A stretch of 64,000 bases of DNA from Roseateles oligotrophus (GCF_014204525.1 NZ_JACHLP010000007.1:186001-250000), one strand, 5' to 3'; shown: positions 9,100-17,419, counted from the first letter of the stretch. The notes: generated by a model from the sequence alone, not told the origin. Made by a program: numbers and translations.

Positions 9100-10908
9100 A
9101 TGGCCGACAACGACCTCAAATTTAGGCGGCTGCTCGACACGTCGCACCCGGTTAATCTGGTGTTCGGCCAGCCTGACGACGGGCTCAGCCCAGGCGACGC
9201 CTCGGGTTCGATCGCCATCATGTTCTCCCCGCCCGTGATCGCCCTGCAGGGCGACACCGCGCCGGGCCCGAGCTGGCGCAAGGTCGTCGCGCAGACCAGC
9301 AACCCATGGCAGCCCGGCCAGCAGCGCAGCCAGGGCGCCTCGCTGCCCACCGCCGAGTCCACGCCTTACCGCACGTCTGCAGGCCTGCCCTGGGCGCCCG
9401 GGCGCCCGAATCCCGCAGGCTTGCGAGCGGATTGGGACCGGCCTGGCCGTGCCTCCCCACAGGCTGCGGGCGCTTGGGGTATCGGCCAGGGCCGCGGTGC
9501 AGCCTCGGGGCCGGGGTGGCAGGCCTCGGCCAGGGCGGGAGCTGCAAAGTCGACCGCATGGGCCCTGGCCGAGCAGCGCTCAGCCCTGACACTCAGCCGC
9601 TGGCAGGAGCTGGCCCGTATCGCCGAGGACCAGCTGGGCACCTGGGGGCAGGGCGATCGCCGGTCGCTGGCGACCCGGGCACTGTGGGGTGAAGGCAGCG
9701 GCCTAGGCTTGGACGAACGCAGCCCGTGGCAGCTGGGCAAGCTGCCCGATCCCGGCGCCTCGGTCATCGTGCCTTGGGTTCCGCCTGGCCCCGAGCCTCA
9801 TGTCTGCTACCGCCCGCCACCGGGCGGTGCGGTCGTGGTGGAGTTCAAAACCCCGGCCTCGACCGACACGCTGATCGAGTTCAAGTGCGGCGGCAAGGCA
9901 ACCCAGATCGTCGTCCCGGTTCGGAGGACCTACATCGTGCAGAACAACGTTTCCCTTACCCTGGTGGACGGCACACCCGTGCCAGTCGACGGCATGGCAC
10001 TGAGCCTGGACGCTGACTCGTGGACCTGGGGTTTCTCGGCCTCGCTGCCGGGCTCCTCCCTGGCCCTGGTGACGCCAGCGGCCGGCGGCGACCCGGTGGA
10101 GCTTCTGGCCCACATCAACGGCGAGATCTACCGCGTGATGGCCGACAGCCTGAGCCGCGCTCGGGCCCACGGTAAGAGCGGCTTGACCCTGCGCGGCCGT
10201 GGCCGGTCTGCCGAGCTTGACGCGCCTTACAGCCCGCCGATCAACCTGGGCACACCCGCCGACCGTACGGCCCGGCAACTGGCCGAGGATGCGCTGGCGA
10301 CGACCGGCTGGACCGTGGACTGGGGCATCGACAACTGGCTGGTGCCCGCCGGGGCCTGGTCGTTCCAGGGCTCGCGCATGGGCGCCCTGAACTCGATTGC
10401 TGCAGCTGTCGGCGCCTACGTGCAGCCGCACGCCCAGGACCGCACGCTCTACATCAAGCCGCGCTATCCGGTGGCCGCTTGGAAGTGGGGCGATCTGGCC
10501 GGCGGCGTGGCCTTGCCCAGCGCCGTCGTGACCCAGGAGGGCCTCGACTGGATCAGCAAGCCCGCGTTCAACCGGATCTTCGTGCAGGGCGCGCGCGCTG
10601 GCGTGCGGGGCCGGGTAACGATCGGCGGGACTGCAGGCGATCAGCTGGCGCCCATGGTCACGGATCCGCTGATCGTCCACGCTACTGCGGCCCGAATGCG
10701 GGGCATTGCCGAACTCTCCGCCGGCGGCCGGTCGGTGCTGGCCTCGCTCAAGCTGCCGGTGCTGGCTCAGACCGGCATCCTCCGTCCCGGCAAGGTCGTC
10801 CAGTATTCGGACGGCCCCGACGTTCGCACCGGCATCGTCCGAAGCGTGGCAGTCGACGCCGGCTTCCCCGAAGTCTGGCAAACCCTGGGAGTCGAAACCC
10901 GTGTCTAA
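9100..10908 (+). CDS. Phage baseplate hub-like protein (602 aa)
   Basis: ATG 3 bases after the upstream stop. The first about 230 residues are low-complexity, rich in Gly, Ala, Pro, Arg and Trp, with irregular W-containing units (e.g. NPWQPGQQ, LPWAPGRP, AWGIGQG, SPWQLG). The remainder (about 240-602) is an ordered beta/alpha region ending in RPGKVVQYSDGPDVRTGIVR and GFPEVWQTLGVE, a layout like hub proteins of the gp27/late-control D type. It would form the tail-tip ring and the DNA exit channel. The hub call is by position and general fold pattern. The next gene starts inside its last codons. Confidence 0.6.
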   Translation: MADNDLKFRRLLDTSHPVNLVFGQPDDGLSPGDASGSIAIMFSPPVIALQGDTAPGPSWRKVVAQTSNPWQPGQQRSQGASLPTAESTPYRTSAGLPWAPGRPNPAGLRADWDRPGRASPQAAGAWGIGQGRGAASGPGWQASARAGAAKSTAWALAEQRSALTLSRWQELARIAEDQLGTWGQGDRRSLATRALWGEGSGLGLDERSPWQLGKLPDPGASVIVPWVPPGPEPHVCYRPPPGGAVVVEFKTPASTDTLIEFKCGGKATQIVVPVRRTYIVQNNVSLTLVDGTPVPVDGMALSLDADSWTWGFSASLPGSSLALVTPAAGGDPVELLAHINGEIYRVMADSLSRARAHGKSGLTLRGRGRSAELDAPYSPPINLGTPADRTARQLAEDALATTGWTVDWGIDNWLVPAGAWSFQGSRMGALNSIAAAVGAYVQPHAQDRTLYIKPRYPVAAWKWGDLAGGVALPSAVVTQEGLDWISKPAFNRIFVQGARAGVRGRVTIGGTAGDQLAPMVTDPLIVHATAARMRGIAELSAGGRSVLASLKLPVLAQTGILRPGKVVQYSDGPDVRTGIVRSVAVDAGFPEVWQTLGVETRV

Positions 10909-11122
10909 CTTATTTGCGGCGTTCCGGCGCCTACTTCCGAATCCGGCCCTGCAGGTCGGCAAAGTGATCGCAATCGTTGACGGCGTGGCGACGCTGGAAC
11001 TTCCCGGCGGCGGGCGGGTCCAGGCGCGCGGTACCGGCACGGTGGGCGGCTCGGTGTTCTTCCGCGACGGCGTGATCGAGGGCGATGCCCCGACGCTGAC
11101 TGACGTCGACATCACGGTCTGA
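10901..11122 (+). CDS. Small phage tail-end protein, unassigned (73 aa)
   Basis: GTG start at 10901 overlaps the end of the hub-like gene by 8 bases. The 73-residue product has a short amphipathic N-terminus (NLFAAFRRLLP) and a beta-strand body (VGKVIAIVDGVATLELPGGG), the look of a small OB-like adaptor. It is the last gene of the prophage; after it only the phage end remains. It may be a tail-tip or baseplate accessory; function unknown. Confidence 0.6.
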   Translation: MSNLFAAFRRLLPNPALQVGKVIAIVDGVATLELPGGGRVQARGTGTVGGSVFFRDGVIEGDAPTLTDVDITV

Positions 11123-11181
11123 ACGCCACCGTTTACAGTTGGCGCAATTCTCTTGCATGCTGAGCAAGTCTCAGCCCAACT

Positions 11182-11224
11182 GTTTATCGCGCTTCACGCG
11201 CTCGGTTTATCGCGGCGCGCTTCA
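11182..11224 (+). repeat. Mu-type phage right end with two transposase-site-like repeats
   Basis: GTTTATCGCGCTTCA at 11182-11196 is followed 23 bases later by GTTTATCGCG plus GCGCG plus CTTCA at 11205-11224, so the decamer occurs twice in direct orientation. As remembered, phage Mu's right end also carries TTTATCG and ends in GCCGCTTCA, with MuA sites about 22 bases apart. The element most likely ends at CA 11223-11224; a CA at 11226-11227 is the alternative. Five bases of target duplication (TCATG if the first is right) would be expected next to the left end, outside the window. Confidence 0.65.
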
Positions 11225-11248
11225 TCATGCGAAAAGTCATACCGATAT

Positions 11249-12310
11249 TCATAACCACTCGACCAGGGAGACGCCCAGGCCCAAACGCGTCTGGCGGAAG
11301 TTGTAGTCGATCAGGCTGTCGCCATAGCCGCTGAAGAGTTGCACATAGCCGAAGAGCTGGCCGGCCAGGGGGTAGGCCCATTCCAGCTGCAGCGAGCCGC
11401 GCGATTTGGCGCCGCCGCGCAGGGAGTGGCGGGCCTGCAGGGTCAGCACCTTGCCGCCGGCGCCATAGCTCAGCAGCATTTCGCCGCGGCCGATGTAGTC
11501 GCTGATGGCGGGGTTGTCGTCCGTTCCGCTGCTTTCCGGGATGCGCCACCAGGGGCGGATCTGCAGGGTCCAGTCGCCTTTTTCGAGGCCGAACTCGGCG
11601 ATCACCCGGTTCCAGCTGCGCGACAGTGGGTCGGCCCGGCCATTGGACTGGTGGGTCAGCGAAAGATGGCTCATGCGCCCCTTCCAGCCGAAGATTTCAT
11701 ACGGGGTCTTGAAGGCGAAGATGGCCTCGGGCTCGTAATTGGTCTCGCGAAAAGGGCGCGACATGGCGCCGTTATAGACCTGCCAGCGCGAGCTCTGGGT
11801 GTAGCCAAACCAGAGATCGCCGTGCGAGCCGATCAGGCCATGCCAGACGCGGGTCTTCAGGCTGAGCTGGAACTTGCTCTCCAGGCCTTGCAGCCGTGCC
11901 GGCTCCTGGTTGGTGTTGACACCGCCCGCGACCAGGCCTTGTTCACGGAAGGGTGCTTCGTTGACGCGGTCGGTGAAGGACAGCGGCAACACATAGACGG
12001 GTTTGTGGGTGCGCGGGATGAAGTCGTGCGGGCGCAAGTCATCCGTCATATCCCAGCGTTCCAGCATGCTGCGGTGGCGGGAGGATTCCAGCGCGGCGAC
12101 GGGGCCTTCCTTGGGCGGCGCAAGGCTGGGCGCGGGAGCCGGCGCCGCGGCCGCGGGCTTGGCGTTGCGGCCGCTGGCCTGGTCAAAACAAGCCAGACGG
12201 GCGCGGTCCTCGTCGATGTCGCGGCAGTCTTGTGCCGTTTGGGCCTGCGCCGGCCAGCTCAGGGCCAGACCCAGCGCCGAGGCCAGGCGGAGGCTGTGCT
12301 TTTTGTTCAT
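11249..12310 (-). CDS. pldA: Outer membrane phospholipase A1 PldA
   Basis: A 353-residue precursor with a standard signal peptide (MNKKHSLRLASALGLALSWP, cleaved after AQA). The catalytic HQSNG motif followed by SRSWNRV is present, as is the C-terminal SGYGDSLIDYNFRQTRLG found in this outer-membrane barrel family. PldA hydrolyses misplaced phospholipids in the outer leaflet, with calcium-dependent dimerisation. An Ala/Pro-rich linker separates signal and barrel. ATG at 12310 is chosen because the signal peptide begins there. The prophage end lies 24 bases beyond its stop, so its native terminator may have been displaced. Confidence 0.92.
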   Translation of the reverse strand: MNKKHSLRLASALGLALSWPAQAQTAQDCRDIDEDRARLACFDQASGRNAKPAAAAPAPAPSLAPPKEGPVAALESSRHRSMLERWDMTDDLRPHDFIPRTHKPVYVLPLSFTDRVNEAPFREQGLVAGGVNTNQEPARLQGLESKFQLSLKTRVWHGLIGSHGDLWFGYTQSSRWQVYNGAMSRPFRETNYEPEAIFAFKTPYEIFGWKGRMSHLSLTHQSNGRADPLSRSWNRVIAEFGLEKGDWTLQIRPWWRIPESSGTDDNPAISDYIGRGEMLLSYGAGGKVLTLQARHSLRGGAKSRGSLQLEWAYPLAGQLFGYVQLFSGYGDSLIDYNFRQTRLGLGVSLVEWL

Positions 12311-12314
12311 AAGC

Positions 12315-14591
12315 CTATGTTCCGTGATGCTTGAGGCCCCACCAGCTGGGCAGGAGTTGCTGCACCTGGGGGCTGAGGTAGCGATCATCCATCAAATGGA
12401 TCACCCCCTCGTCGTCCACCGTGCGTATCACCCGGCCGGCCGCTTGCACCACCTTCTGCAGGCCCGGGAAGACATAGGTGTAGTCGTAGCCCTGGCCCAG
12501 CAAATCGTCCAGGCGCTGGCGGAATTGCTCGTTGACCTCGTTGACCTGGGGCAGGCCCAGGGTGGCGATGAAGGCGCCGATCAGGCGGGCCCCGGGCAGG
12601 TCCACGCCCTCGGAGAAGGAGCCGCCCAGCACGGCGAAGGCAATGCCCTGGCTGGTGGCGCTGAAGCGATCCAGAAACTGCTGCTGCGCGCCCTCCGACA
12701 TGCGGCGCGATTGCGTCCAGGTGGGCAGTTCGGGATGCTGACGCTGCAGGGCTTGCAAGGCCTGCTCCAGATAGCTGTAGCTGCTGAAAAAGGCCAGGTA
12801 ATTGCCCGGCCGTGCCCGGTACTGGGCCGCCATCAGCTGCACCAGGGCTTGCAGCGAGGCCTCACGGTCGCGGTAGCGGGTGGAGAGATGGCCGGCGATG
12901 CGGACCTGTAACTGCTCGGCCCGGAAGGGCGAGGCCACATCCACCCAGGCGGCGTTGTCGGGCAGGCCCAGCAGGTCCCGATAGAACTGGCTGGGTTGCA
13001 GGGTGGCGGAGAACAGGGTGATGGCGTGCGCCGTCTCGAAGCGCTCCTTCAGAAAGGCGGCCGGCACCACATTGCGCAGATGCAGGCGCAGGTTCTTCTT
13101 GTTGCGCGCGAAAGCGCCGGGCTCAGGCGCCTCCAGCGTTGTATCGCACAAGGCATGGGGGCCGAAGGACTCGGCCATGCGGGTGAAGTGCAAGGCCTCG
13201 AAGTAAAAGCCCTGCAAGGCCTCGTCGTTATCGGCCGGGTGTTCGACCCAGTATTCGGTGATGCTGCTGACGGCTTGCTGCAGGGCCGTCAACAGCTGGG
13301 CCGGGATCTCGGCATGGACCTGGTAGGGCTGGCTCTGCGCCTTGGCCAGCTGGGCCCAGGCCTTTTTGACCCGCTCCAGCGGCTTCTTCAGCGCGGCGGG
13401 GGCGCTCTTGCCGAGCCAGGCCAGGGCTTGCTGATCCAGCTCGGCCGAATACATCTTGCGCGCCCGCTCCACCAGATTGTGGGCCTCGTCCACCAGCACG
13501 GCCAGCTTCCAGCCATAGGCCTGAGCCATGCCGTGCAGCAAGGCCGTTTGGTCGAAGTAGTAGTTGTAGTCGCCGACGATCACATCGGCCCAGCGCGCCA
13601 GCTCCTGGCTCAGGTAGTAGGGGCAGACCGCGTGCTCGCGCGCGCAGTCGCGCAAGGCCTGGCGGTCCAGGGTGCTCAGGCGGATGGCGGCCAGGCGGGC
13701 GGCGGGCAGGCGATCGTAAAAGCCCTGGGCCAGCGGGCAGGACTCGCCGTGGCAGGCCTTGTCGGGGTGTTCGCAGGCCTTGTCCTTGGCGATCAGTTCC
13801 AGCACGCGCAGCCGGGCCGGGGTTTGCAGGCTGGCCAGGCTGTCCAGGGCCAGGCCGCGGCCCGAGGTCTTGGCGGTGAGGAAGACGATTTTGTCCAGGC
13901 CCTGGGCGGGTGCGGCCTTGAGCAGGGGGAAGAGGGTGGCGATGGTCTTGCCGATGCCGGTGGGCGCCTGGGCCAGCAGGCAGCGGCCGGCCACCGCGCC
14001 CTTGTAGACGGCCTCGGCCAGAGCGCGCTGGCCGGCGCGGAACTCGCCATGCGGGAAGCGCAAGCCCAGCAAGGCCTCGTCGCGGGCTTCTCGGTGGGCC
14101 GACTCCAGCCGCGCCCAGCCCAGAAAGAACTCGCATTGCTGTTGGAAGAAGGCCTGCAGATCGTCGGCCGCGGCGCGCTCGGTGAACACCGTCTCGGTCT
14201 GGTGCTTGACGTCGAAATACACCAGGGCCAGTTCTATGCTTTCCAGCCCCAGGGCCTGGCATTGCAGGGCGCCGTAGACCTTGAGCTGGGCCCAGTGCAG
14301 GGCGCGGTGGTTGGCCGGCATGGCCTCCAGCCGGCCCTTGAAGGTCTTGATCTCCTCCAGGCGCAGGCGCTCGGGGTCGTAACCATCGGCGCGGCCGCGC
14401 ACCCGCAAGTCCTCAAACTCTCCACTCAGGCTGACTTCGGATTGGTAGCCCGCCGCCCGCCGGCCCACCACCAGGGCATGGCCTTCTATGCCTTCCAGCG
14501 CGCTGGGGGCGGGGGTGAAGCGCAGGTCCAGGTCGCCGCGCTTGGCGCTGAACTCGCACAGGGCGCGCACCGCCACGGTATAGGGCTTCAC
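12315..14591 (-). CDS. Cas4-like nuclease fused to Fe-S superfamily 2 DNA helicase (DinG/XPD type)
   Basis: 758 residues from a GTG at 14591 that overlaps the upstream stop (GTGA), indicating coupling. The N-terminal about 190 residues carry PD-(D/E)XK nuclease elements: RGRADGYD, EEIKTFKG, then HWAQLKVYGALQC. The helicase part has Walker A QAPTGIGKT, a four-cysteine Fe-S region (ACEHPDKACHGESCPL, with a further ... VCPYY), a VDEAHN box, SATLQPSQFY, and QAAGRVIR motif VI. Such COG1199 proteins unwind damaged or branched DNA 5' to 3'; the nuclease domain would cut 5' flaps. Operon partner is an MmcB-like nuclease behind a LexA-type box, so a role in SOS repair is inferred. Confidence 0.88.
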   Translation of the reverse strand: MKPYTVAVRALCEFSAKRGDLDLRFTPAPSALEGIEGHALVVGRRAAGYQSEVSLSGEFEDLRVRGRADGYDPERLRLEEIKTFKGRLEAMPANHRALHWAQLKVYGALQCQALGLESIELALVYFDVKHQTETVFTERAAADDLQAFFQQQCEFFLGWARLESAHREARDEALLGLRFPHGEFRAGQRALAEAVYKGAVAGRCLLAQAPTGIGKTIATLFPLLKAAPAQGLDKIVFLTAKTSGRGLALDSLASLQTPARLRVLELIAKDKACEHPDKACHGESCPLAQGFYDRLPAARLAAIRLSTLDRQALRDCAREHAVCPYYLSQELARWADVIVGDYNYYFDQTALLHGMAQAYGWKLAVLVDEAHNLVERARKMYSAELDQQALAWLGKSAPAALKKPLERVKKAWAQLAKAQSQPYQVHAEIPAQLLTALQQAVSSITEYWVEHPADNDEALQGFYFEALHFTRMAESFGPHALCDTTLEAPEPGAFARNKKNLRLHLRNVVPAAFLKERFETAHAITLFSATLQPSQFYRDLLGLPDNAAWVDVASPFRAEQLQVRIAGHLSTRYRDREASLQALVQLMAAQYRARPGNYLAFFSSYSYLEQALQALQRQHPELPTWTQSRRMSEGAQQQFLDRFSATSQGIAFAVLGGSFSEGVDLPGARLIGAFIATLGLPQVNEVNEQFRQRLDDLLGQGYDYTYVFPGLQKVVQAAGRVIRTVDDEGVIHLMDDRYLSPQVQQLLPSWWGLKHHGT

Positions 14592-15406
14592 CGCGGGCTC
14601 TCGTCCTGCAGGCCGGCTTGTTCGGGGTCGGCGGCTTGCGCCTGCGGACCTTGGCTGGGCGTGGCCTTGGCCAGGGCCATCCACACGGGGAAGGGCAGCT
14701 CGCAAGGCCGGTGGCGGGCCGGACGCAGCAGTTCCAACTGCCCGTCTTCGGGTTTGCCGTGCAGCAGCCAGATGCCGAAGGCGGCCGGGATCTCCTTGGG
14801 CTCGGCCGTGCCGGCCGGGAAGACGTAGTAAAGCTCGCTGCACAGCCATTGGTAGGACTCGTGCTTGGCCTTGTTGCGCAGGTCGGAGAAGAGATCGGCG
14901 CGGCTGACCTTGATCTCGTGGATGACCGGGTGCAGATAGCGGGCCACCGAGGTATTGCGCAGCGAGAACACATCGGGCCGCGCCATGCGCCAATGCTTGG
15001 GCGGGGCCGCGGGCGGCGGGTCGGCCAGCAAGGCAAATGTCTGTTGCGGGGCCAGGGTTTCGGCGGCCTCGGCTTCCTCGCCAAATTGGGCCCGCAGCGA
15101 CAGCTCTTGCCAGACGATGCGGCCCGCGTCCATCAACTGCTGTGCGACCAGGCCGGCCAGCTTGTCATGGGCGCTGTTGGCACGTTTGCCCTGCTGGCGG
15201 GCCTCGGCCAGCAAGCGGATGCCGCTGGGCGTCAGGCGCAAGGTCTGCTGGCCTTCGCAGCTCGCCCATTCCACCCACTGGGCCGCCAGCAGATCGATTT
15301 CCACGGCGTCCTGGCTGGGCCAGCCGGCCGAGCGCCAGATCTGCATCAAGCGATTCAGATGGACGCGGCTGGGCTTGAGATTCAGAGGGGGAAGATCGGC
15401 TTGCAT
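14588..15406 (-). CDS. mmcB: MmcB-like DNA repair nuclease
   Basis: 272 residues. The N-terminal half looks like a winged-helix region (RVHLNRLMQIWRSAGW ... TLRLTPSGIRLLAEARQQG). The C-terminal half holds the PD-(D/E)XK core of the MmcB family: RPDVFSLRNT, HEIKVSRADLFSDLRN, KHESYQWLCSELYYVFPAG. MmcB of Caulobacter is an SOS-regulated gene for mitomycin C resistance (established knowledge). The downstream helicase-nuclease overlaps its stop. A perfect CTGT-N8-ACAG box lies 2 bases before the ATG, which leaves no room for a ribosome site; the transcript may be leaderless, or translation may begin at Met 21 (15346). The gene symbol is by family resemblance. Confidence 0.8.
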   Translation of the reverse strand: MQADLPPLNLKPSRVHLNRLMQIWRSAGWPSQDAVEIDLLAAQWVEWASCEGQQTLRLTPSGIRLLAEARQQGKRANSAHDKLAGLVAQQLMDAGRIVWQELSLRAQFGEEAEAAETLAPQQTFALLADPPPAAPPKHWRMARPDVFSLRNTSVARYLHPVIHEIKVSRADLFSDLRNKAKHESYQWLCSELYYVFPAGTAEPKEIPAAFGIWLLHGKPEDGQLELLRPARHRPCELPFPVWMALAKATPSQGPQAQAADPEQAGLQDESPR

Positions 15407-15408
15407 GA

Positions 15409-15424
15409 CTGTATAAGTGTACAG
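15409..15424 (-). promoter_or_regulatory. LexA (SOS) box upstream of mmcB-helicase operon
   Basis: On the minus strand the sequence reads CTGTACACTTATACAG, a perfect CTGT-N8-ACAG palindrome, extended to ACTGTA-N6-TACAGT. This matches the LexA consensus used in beta- and gammaproteobacteria. It lies between the RES gene stop and the mmcB start, the only non-coding space before this repair operon, so LexA binding there would repress it directly. Confidence 0.8.
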
Positions 15425-15446
15425 TTGTTGCGCGCGCCGTTCTCTG

Positions 15447-16145
15447 TCAGATGCGGTGGTGGTCGGACTTCAGATACCACTCGTGGATGCCCTGACCGTT
15501 CCAGCGCAGCGTGACATGCTCGGCCTGCCGCGCCGGGGGCTGGGTGGCTTGCGGGTTGAACAGGCCCAGGCATTGGCCGCCGGCATGGCGCACGCTGTCA
15601 TAGACCAGGCCCAGGCTGCCCGAGCCGCGCAGCCGGGCGCCCAGAAGACGGGCGGCCGCGTAGTTGTCGGAGTCGAACAGGGCTTGGTACTGGCTGTGTG
15701 CCTGCAGGCCACGCAAATCGTGCAGCCGGGCGCGTACGCCGACCCGGTAGCAGCGCATGTCCACATCGATGGCGGCCTCCTGGGTGCGGGCCAGGAAGCG
15801 GGCCTGGTGGTAGCTGACCTCGGCCACCGCGGTTTCCAGCGAGGCGGCGGCGTAGTACAGCCCATAGCTGCCGTCCGAGAAGCGGCTGCCCTCGGGGTTC
15901 AGATGGGTGAAGGCCGCCATGATGGGGCTGCAGCCCGGGCCGCTGATGCGCTGCTCCGGCGGCACCAGCATCAGCTCGCCGGCCTCGTCGCGCAGGCGTG
16001 GGTTGCCCAGCGACTCGATGGCGAACACGATCTCCAGATCGGCCGGATCGCCCACGCGTTCAAACAGGGAGATGGGCGGAAAGCGGCTGGGCACCAGGCG
16101 GCAGGAGTCGGCCCAGAACAGCTCGCACAGCGCGAGATCAGCCAT
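15447..16145 (-). CDS. RES-domain toxin (NAD+ phosphorylase type)
   Basis: 232 residues with the RES-domain pattern: a conserved Arg early (RLVPSRFPPISLFERVG), a Tyr-containing strand (SRFSDGSYGLYYAAASLETA), an E-V-S-Y-H stretch, and a late Ser/Arg region (GSGSLGLVYDSVRHAGG). RES toxins deplete NAD+ and stall growth when free of antitoxin. The start overlaps the antitoxin stop (ATGA), the usual antitoxin-first order. Both genes appear intact. Confidence 0.88.
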   Translation of the reverse strand: MADLALCELFWADSCRLVPSRFPPISLFERVGDPADLEIVFAIESLGNPRLRDEAGELMLVPPEQRISGPGCSPIMAAFTHLNPEGSRFSDGSYGLYYAAASLETAVAEVSYHQARFLARTQEAAIDVDMRCYRVGVRARLHDLRGLQAHSQYQALFDSDNYAAARLLGARLRGSGSLGLVYDSVRHAGGQCLGLFNPQATQPPARQAEHVTLRWNGQGIHEWYLKSDHHRI

Positions 16146-16594
16146 CAGGCCACACCGCCGCGCTGGGCATCCAGGTATTGGCGCACGACGAAGAGGTCGG
16201 ACACCTGGCCCGCCAGCATGCGCTCCAGCGCGCTGCGGCCGCCGAAGAGCGGCGCGGTATTGGGCTTTTTGATCCAGGCATCGGCCCGCTCGGGGATGGG
16301 CAGCAGGATTTGCAGGCCGGCGTAGATGCCGAACAAATGGGACAGCCGCTCCAGCGTGGCGGCGTCCAGGCCGGCCTTGATGCGGCCGGCCTTCCAGTCG
16401 AAGAAGGTGCTGCGCCCGCAGCCCAGCAGCTTTTGCTGTTCCTCATTGCTCAGGCCCCAGGCCTGGGCGATGCGGAAAAATGTGCGCAGCGCCGCCTCAG
16501 CGGCCACAGGGCTGTGCAGATCGCCGGGAGACGCTCCCGCCTTGCCGGGCTTGCCGGTTTTGCTGGGCTTGAGGGCCTGGGCGCCGAGAGACAT
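16145..16594 (-). CDS. Xre/MbcA/ParS-type antitoxin of RES toxin
   Basis: 149 residues with a basic Ser/Gly/Lys-rich N-terminus, a helix-turn-helix-like region (AWGLSNEEQQKLLGCGRSTF), and the MbcA/ParS toxin-binding C-terminus (LSHLFGIYAGLQILLP, NTAPLFGGRSALERML, VVRQYLDAQRGG). It would neutralise the RES toxin by covering its active site and would repress their promoter. A strong AGGAG ribosome site precedes the ATG, and a near-consensus promoter lies 45-73 bases upstream. Confidence 0.88.
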   Translation of the reverse strand: MSLGAQALKPSKTGKPGKAGASPGDLHSPVAAEAALRTFFRIAQAWGLSNEEQQKLLGCGRSTFFDWKAGRIKAGLDAATLERLSHLFGIYAGLQILLPIPERADAWIKKPNTAPLFGGRSALERMLAGQVSDLFVVRQYLDAQRGGVA

Positions 16595-16638
16595 GGGAAC
16601 TCCTGAAGCGGATCGGATGCCGGGTGGGCATGGCTTGC

Positions 16639-16667
16639 AGTATAAGTTCGCCAGTGGATCAAATCAA
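16639..16667 (-). promoter_or_regulatory. Sigma-70-type promoter of xre-res operon
   Basis: Minus strand: -35 TTGATT (16662-16667), 17-base spacer, -10 TATACT (16639-16644), in the 85-base gap before the antitoxin start. The hexamers and spacing are close to consensus. This AT-rich patch stands out from the GC-rich surroundings. Confidence 0.6.
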
Positions 16668-16679
16668 TAAATTAGTTTG

Positions 16680-17405
16680 TTATTGGACTTTTGCCGCCTG
16701 GCCCGAGGCCAGATAGCTGCTGTGCAGTATCTCGGGTTGGGCCAGCAAGGCGGTCGAAGTGCCGCTGAAGGCCAGGCGGCCCCGCTCCAGCACATAGGCT
16801 TGTGTCGACAGGTCCAGGGCCAGGCTGGTGAACTGCTCGATCAGCAGCACGCCCACCCCTTGGGCCGCCACCTCGCGCACCACATCGGCCAGGCGTTTGA
16901 CGATCAGGGGCGAGAGGCCCAGGGACAGCTCGTCGATGAGCAGATAGCGCGGCATCACGACCAGGGCCTGGGCGATGCAGACCATCTGCTTTTGCCCGCC
17001 GGACAGGGATTTGGCCGCCAGCCCCAGCTTGGCATGCAGCTCTGGGAAGATGGCCAGCACGCGCTCGATCTGCGCCGCCACCGCCGCGGCGGGCAGGGCG
17101 GCGGCGGCGACGCGCAGATTGTCCAGCACCGACAGATCGCCCAGCACCTTGTGCCCCTCGGGCACGACGGCCACGCCGGCGGCACGCAGCCGCTCGGGGC
17201 GCTGGTTATGCATGGGCTGCTCGTCCACCAGAATGGCGCCGTCGCTGATGGGCAGCACGCCGGCAACAGCCATCACCGTGCTGGACTTGCCCGCGCCGTT
17301 GGCGCCCACCAGGGCGCTGATCTGGCCGGGGCGCAGGCATAGGTCGATGCCGTGCAGCACCGGCTTGCCGCCGCGCTGCAAACGCAGATTCTTGACTTTC
17401 AACAT
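16680..17405 (-). CDS. livF: Branched-chain-type ABC transporter ATP-binding protein LivF
   Basis: 241 residues: Walker A GANGAGKSSTVM, signature SLSGGQKQMVCIA, then the Walker B region LLIDELSLGL. In the usual family the Walker B is followed by Glu-Pro; here it reads IDELSLG, as is normal in LivF. It powers import together with LivG and the LivHM permeases. ATG at 17405 is chosen because the family's usual start (MLKVKNLRLQRGG) begins there. Last gene of the transport operon; 14 bases separate it from livG. Confidence 0.92.
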   Translation of the reverse strand: MLKVKNLRLQRGGKPVLHGIDLCLRPGQISALVGANGAGKSSTVMAVAGVLPISDGAILVDEQPMHNQRPERLRAAGVAVVPEGHKVLGDLSVLDNLRVAAAALPAAAVAAQIERVLAIFPELHAKLGLAAKSLSGGQKQMVCIAQALVVMPRYLLIDELSLGLSPLIVKRLADVVREVAAQGVGVLLIEQFTSLALDLSTQAYVLERGRLAFSGTSTALLAQPEILHSSYLASGQAAKVQ

Positions 17406-17419
17406 GATTCGATCCTGGC

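Larger units (their letters stand above)
1..11224 (+). mobile_element. Transposable (Mu-like) prophage, right-hand part with tail module
   Basis: Eight co-directional, tightly packed genes encode tape measure, virion and baseplate-like proteins. They are followed by a short non-coding stretch with two transposase-site-like repeats that ends in CA at 11224, 24 bases before the end of the chromosomal pldA gene. Siphovirus-type tail genes with Mu-type ends are known in B3/D3112-like phages, and that is the inferred group. The head, replication and transposase genes would lie left of the window. The phage assignment is firm; the transposable type rests on the end sequence and is less certain. Confidence 0.75.

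Noticed and set aside
12003-15514. Several + strand frames of 150-610 codons opposite pldA, the helicase and mmcB
   Set aside because: Composition (Gln/Gly/His/Arg-rich) is that of antisense frames; minus-strand genes have full motif sets.
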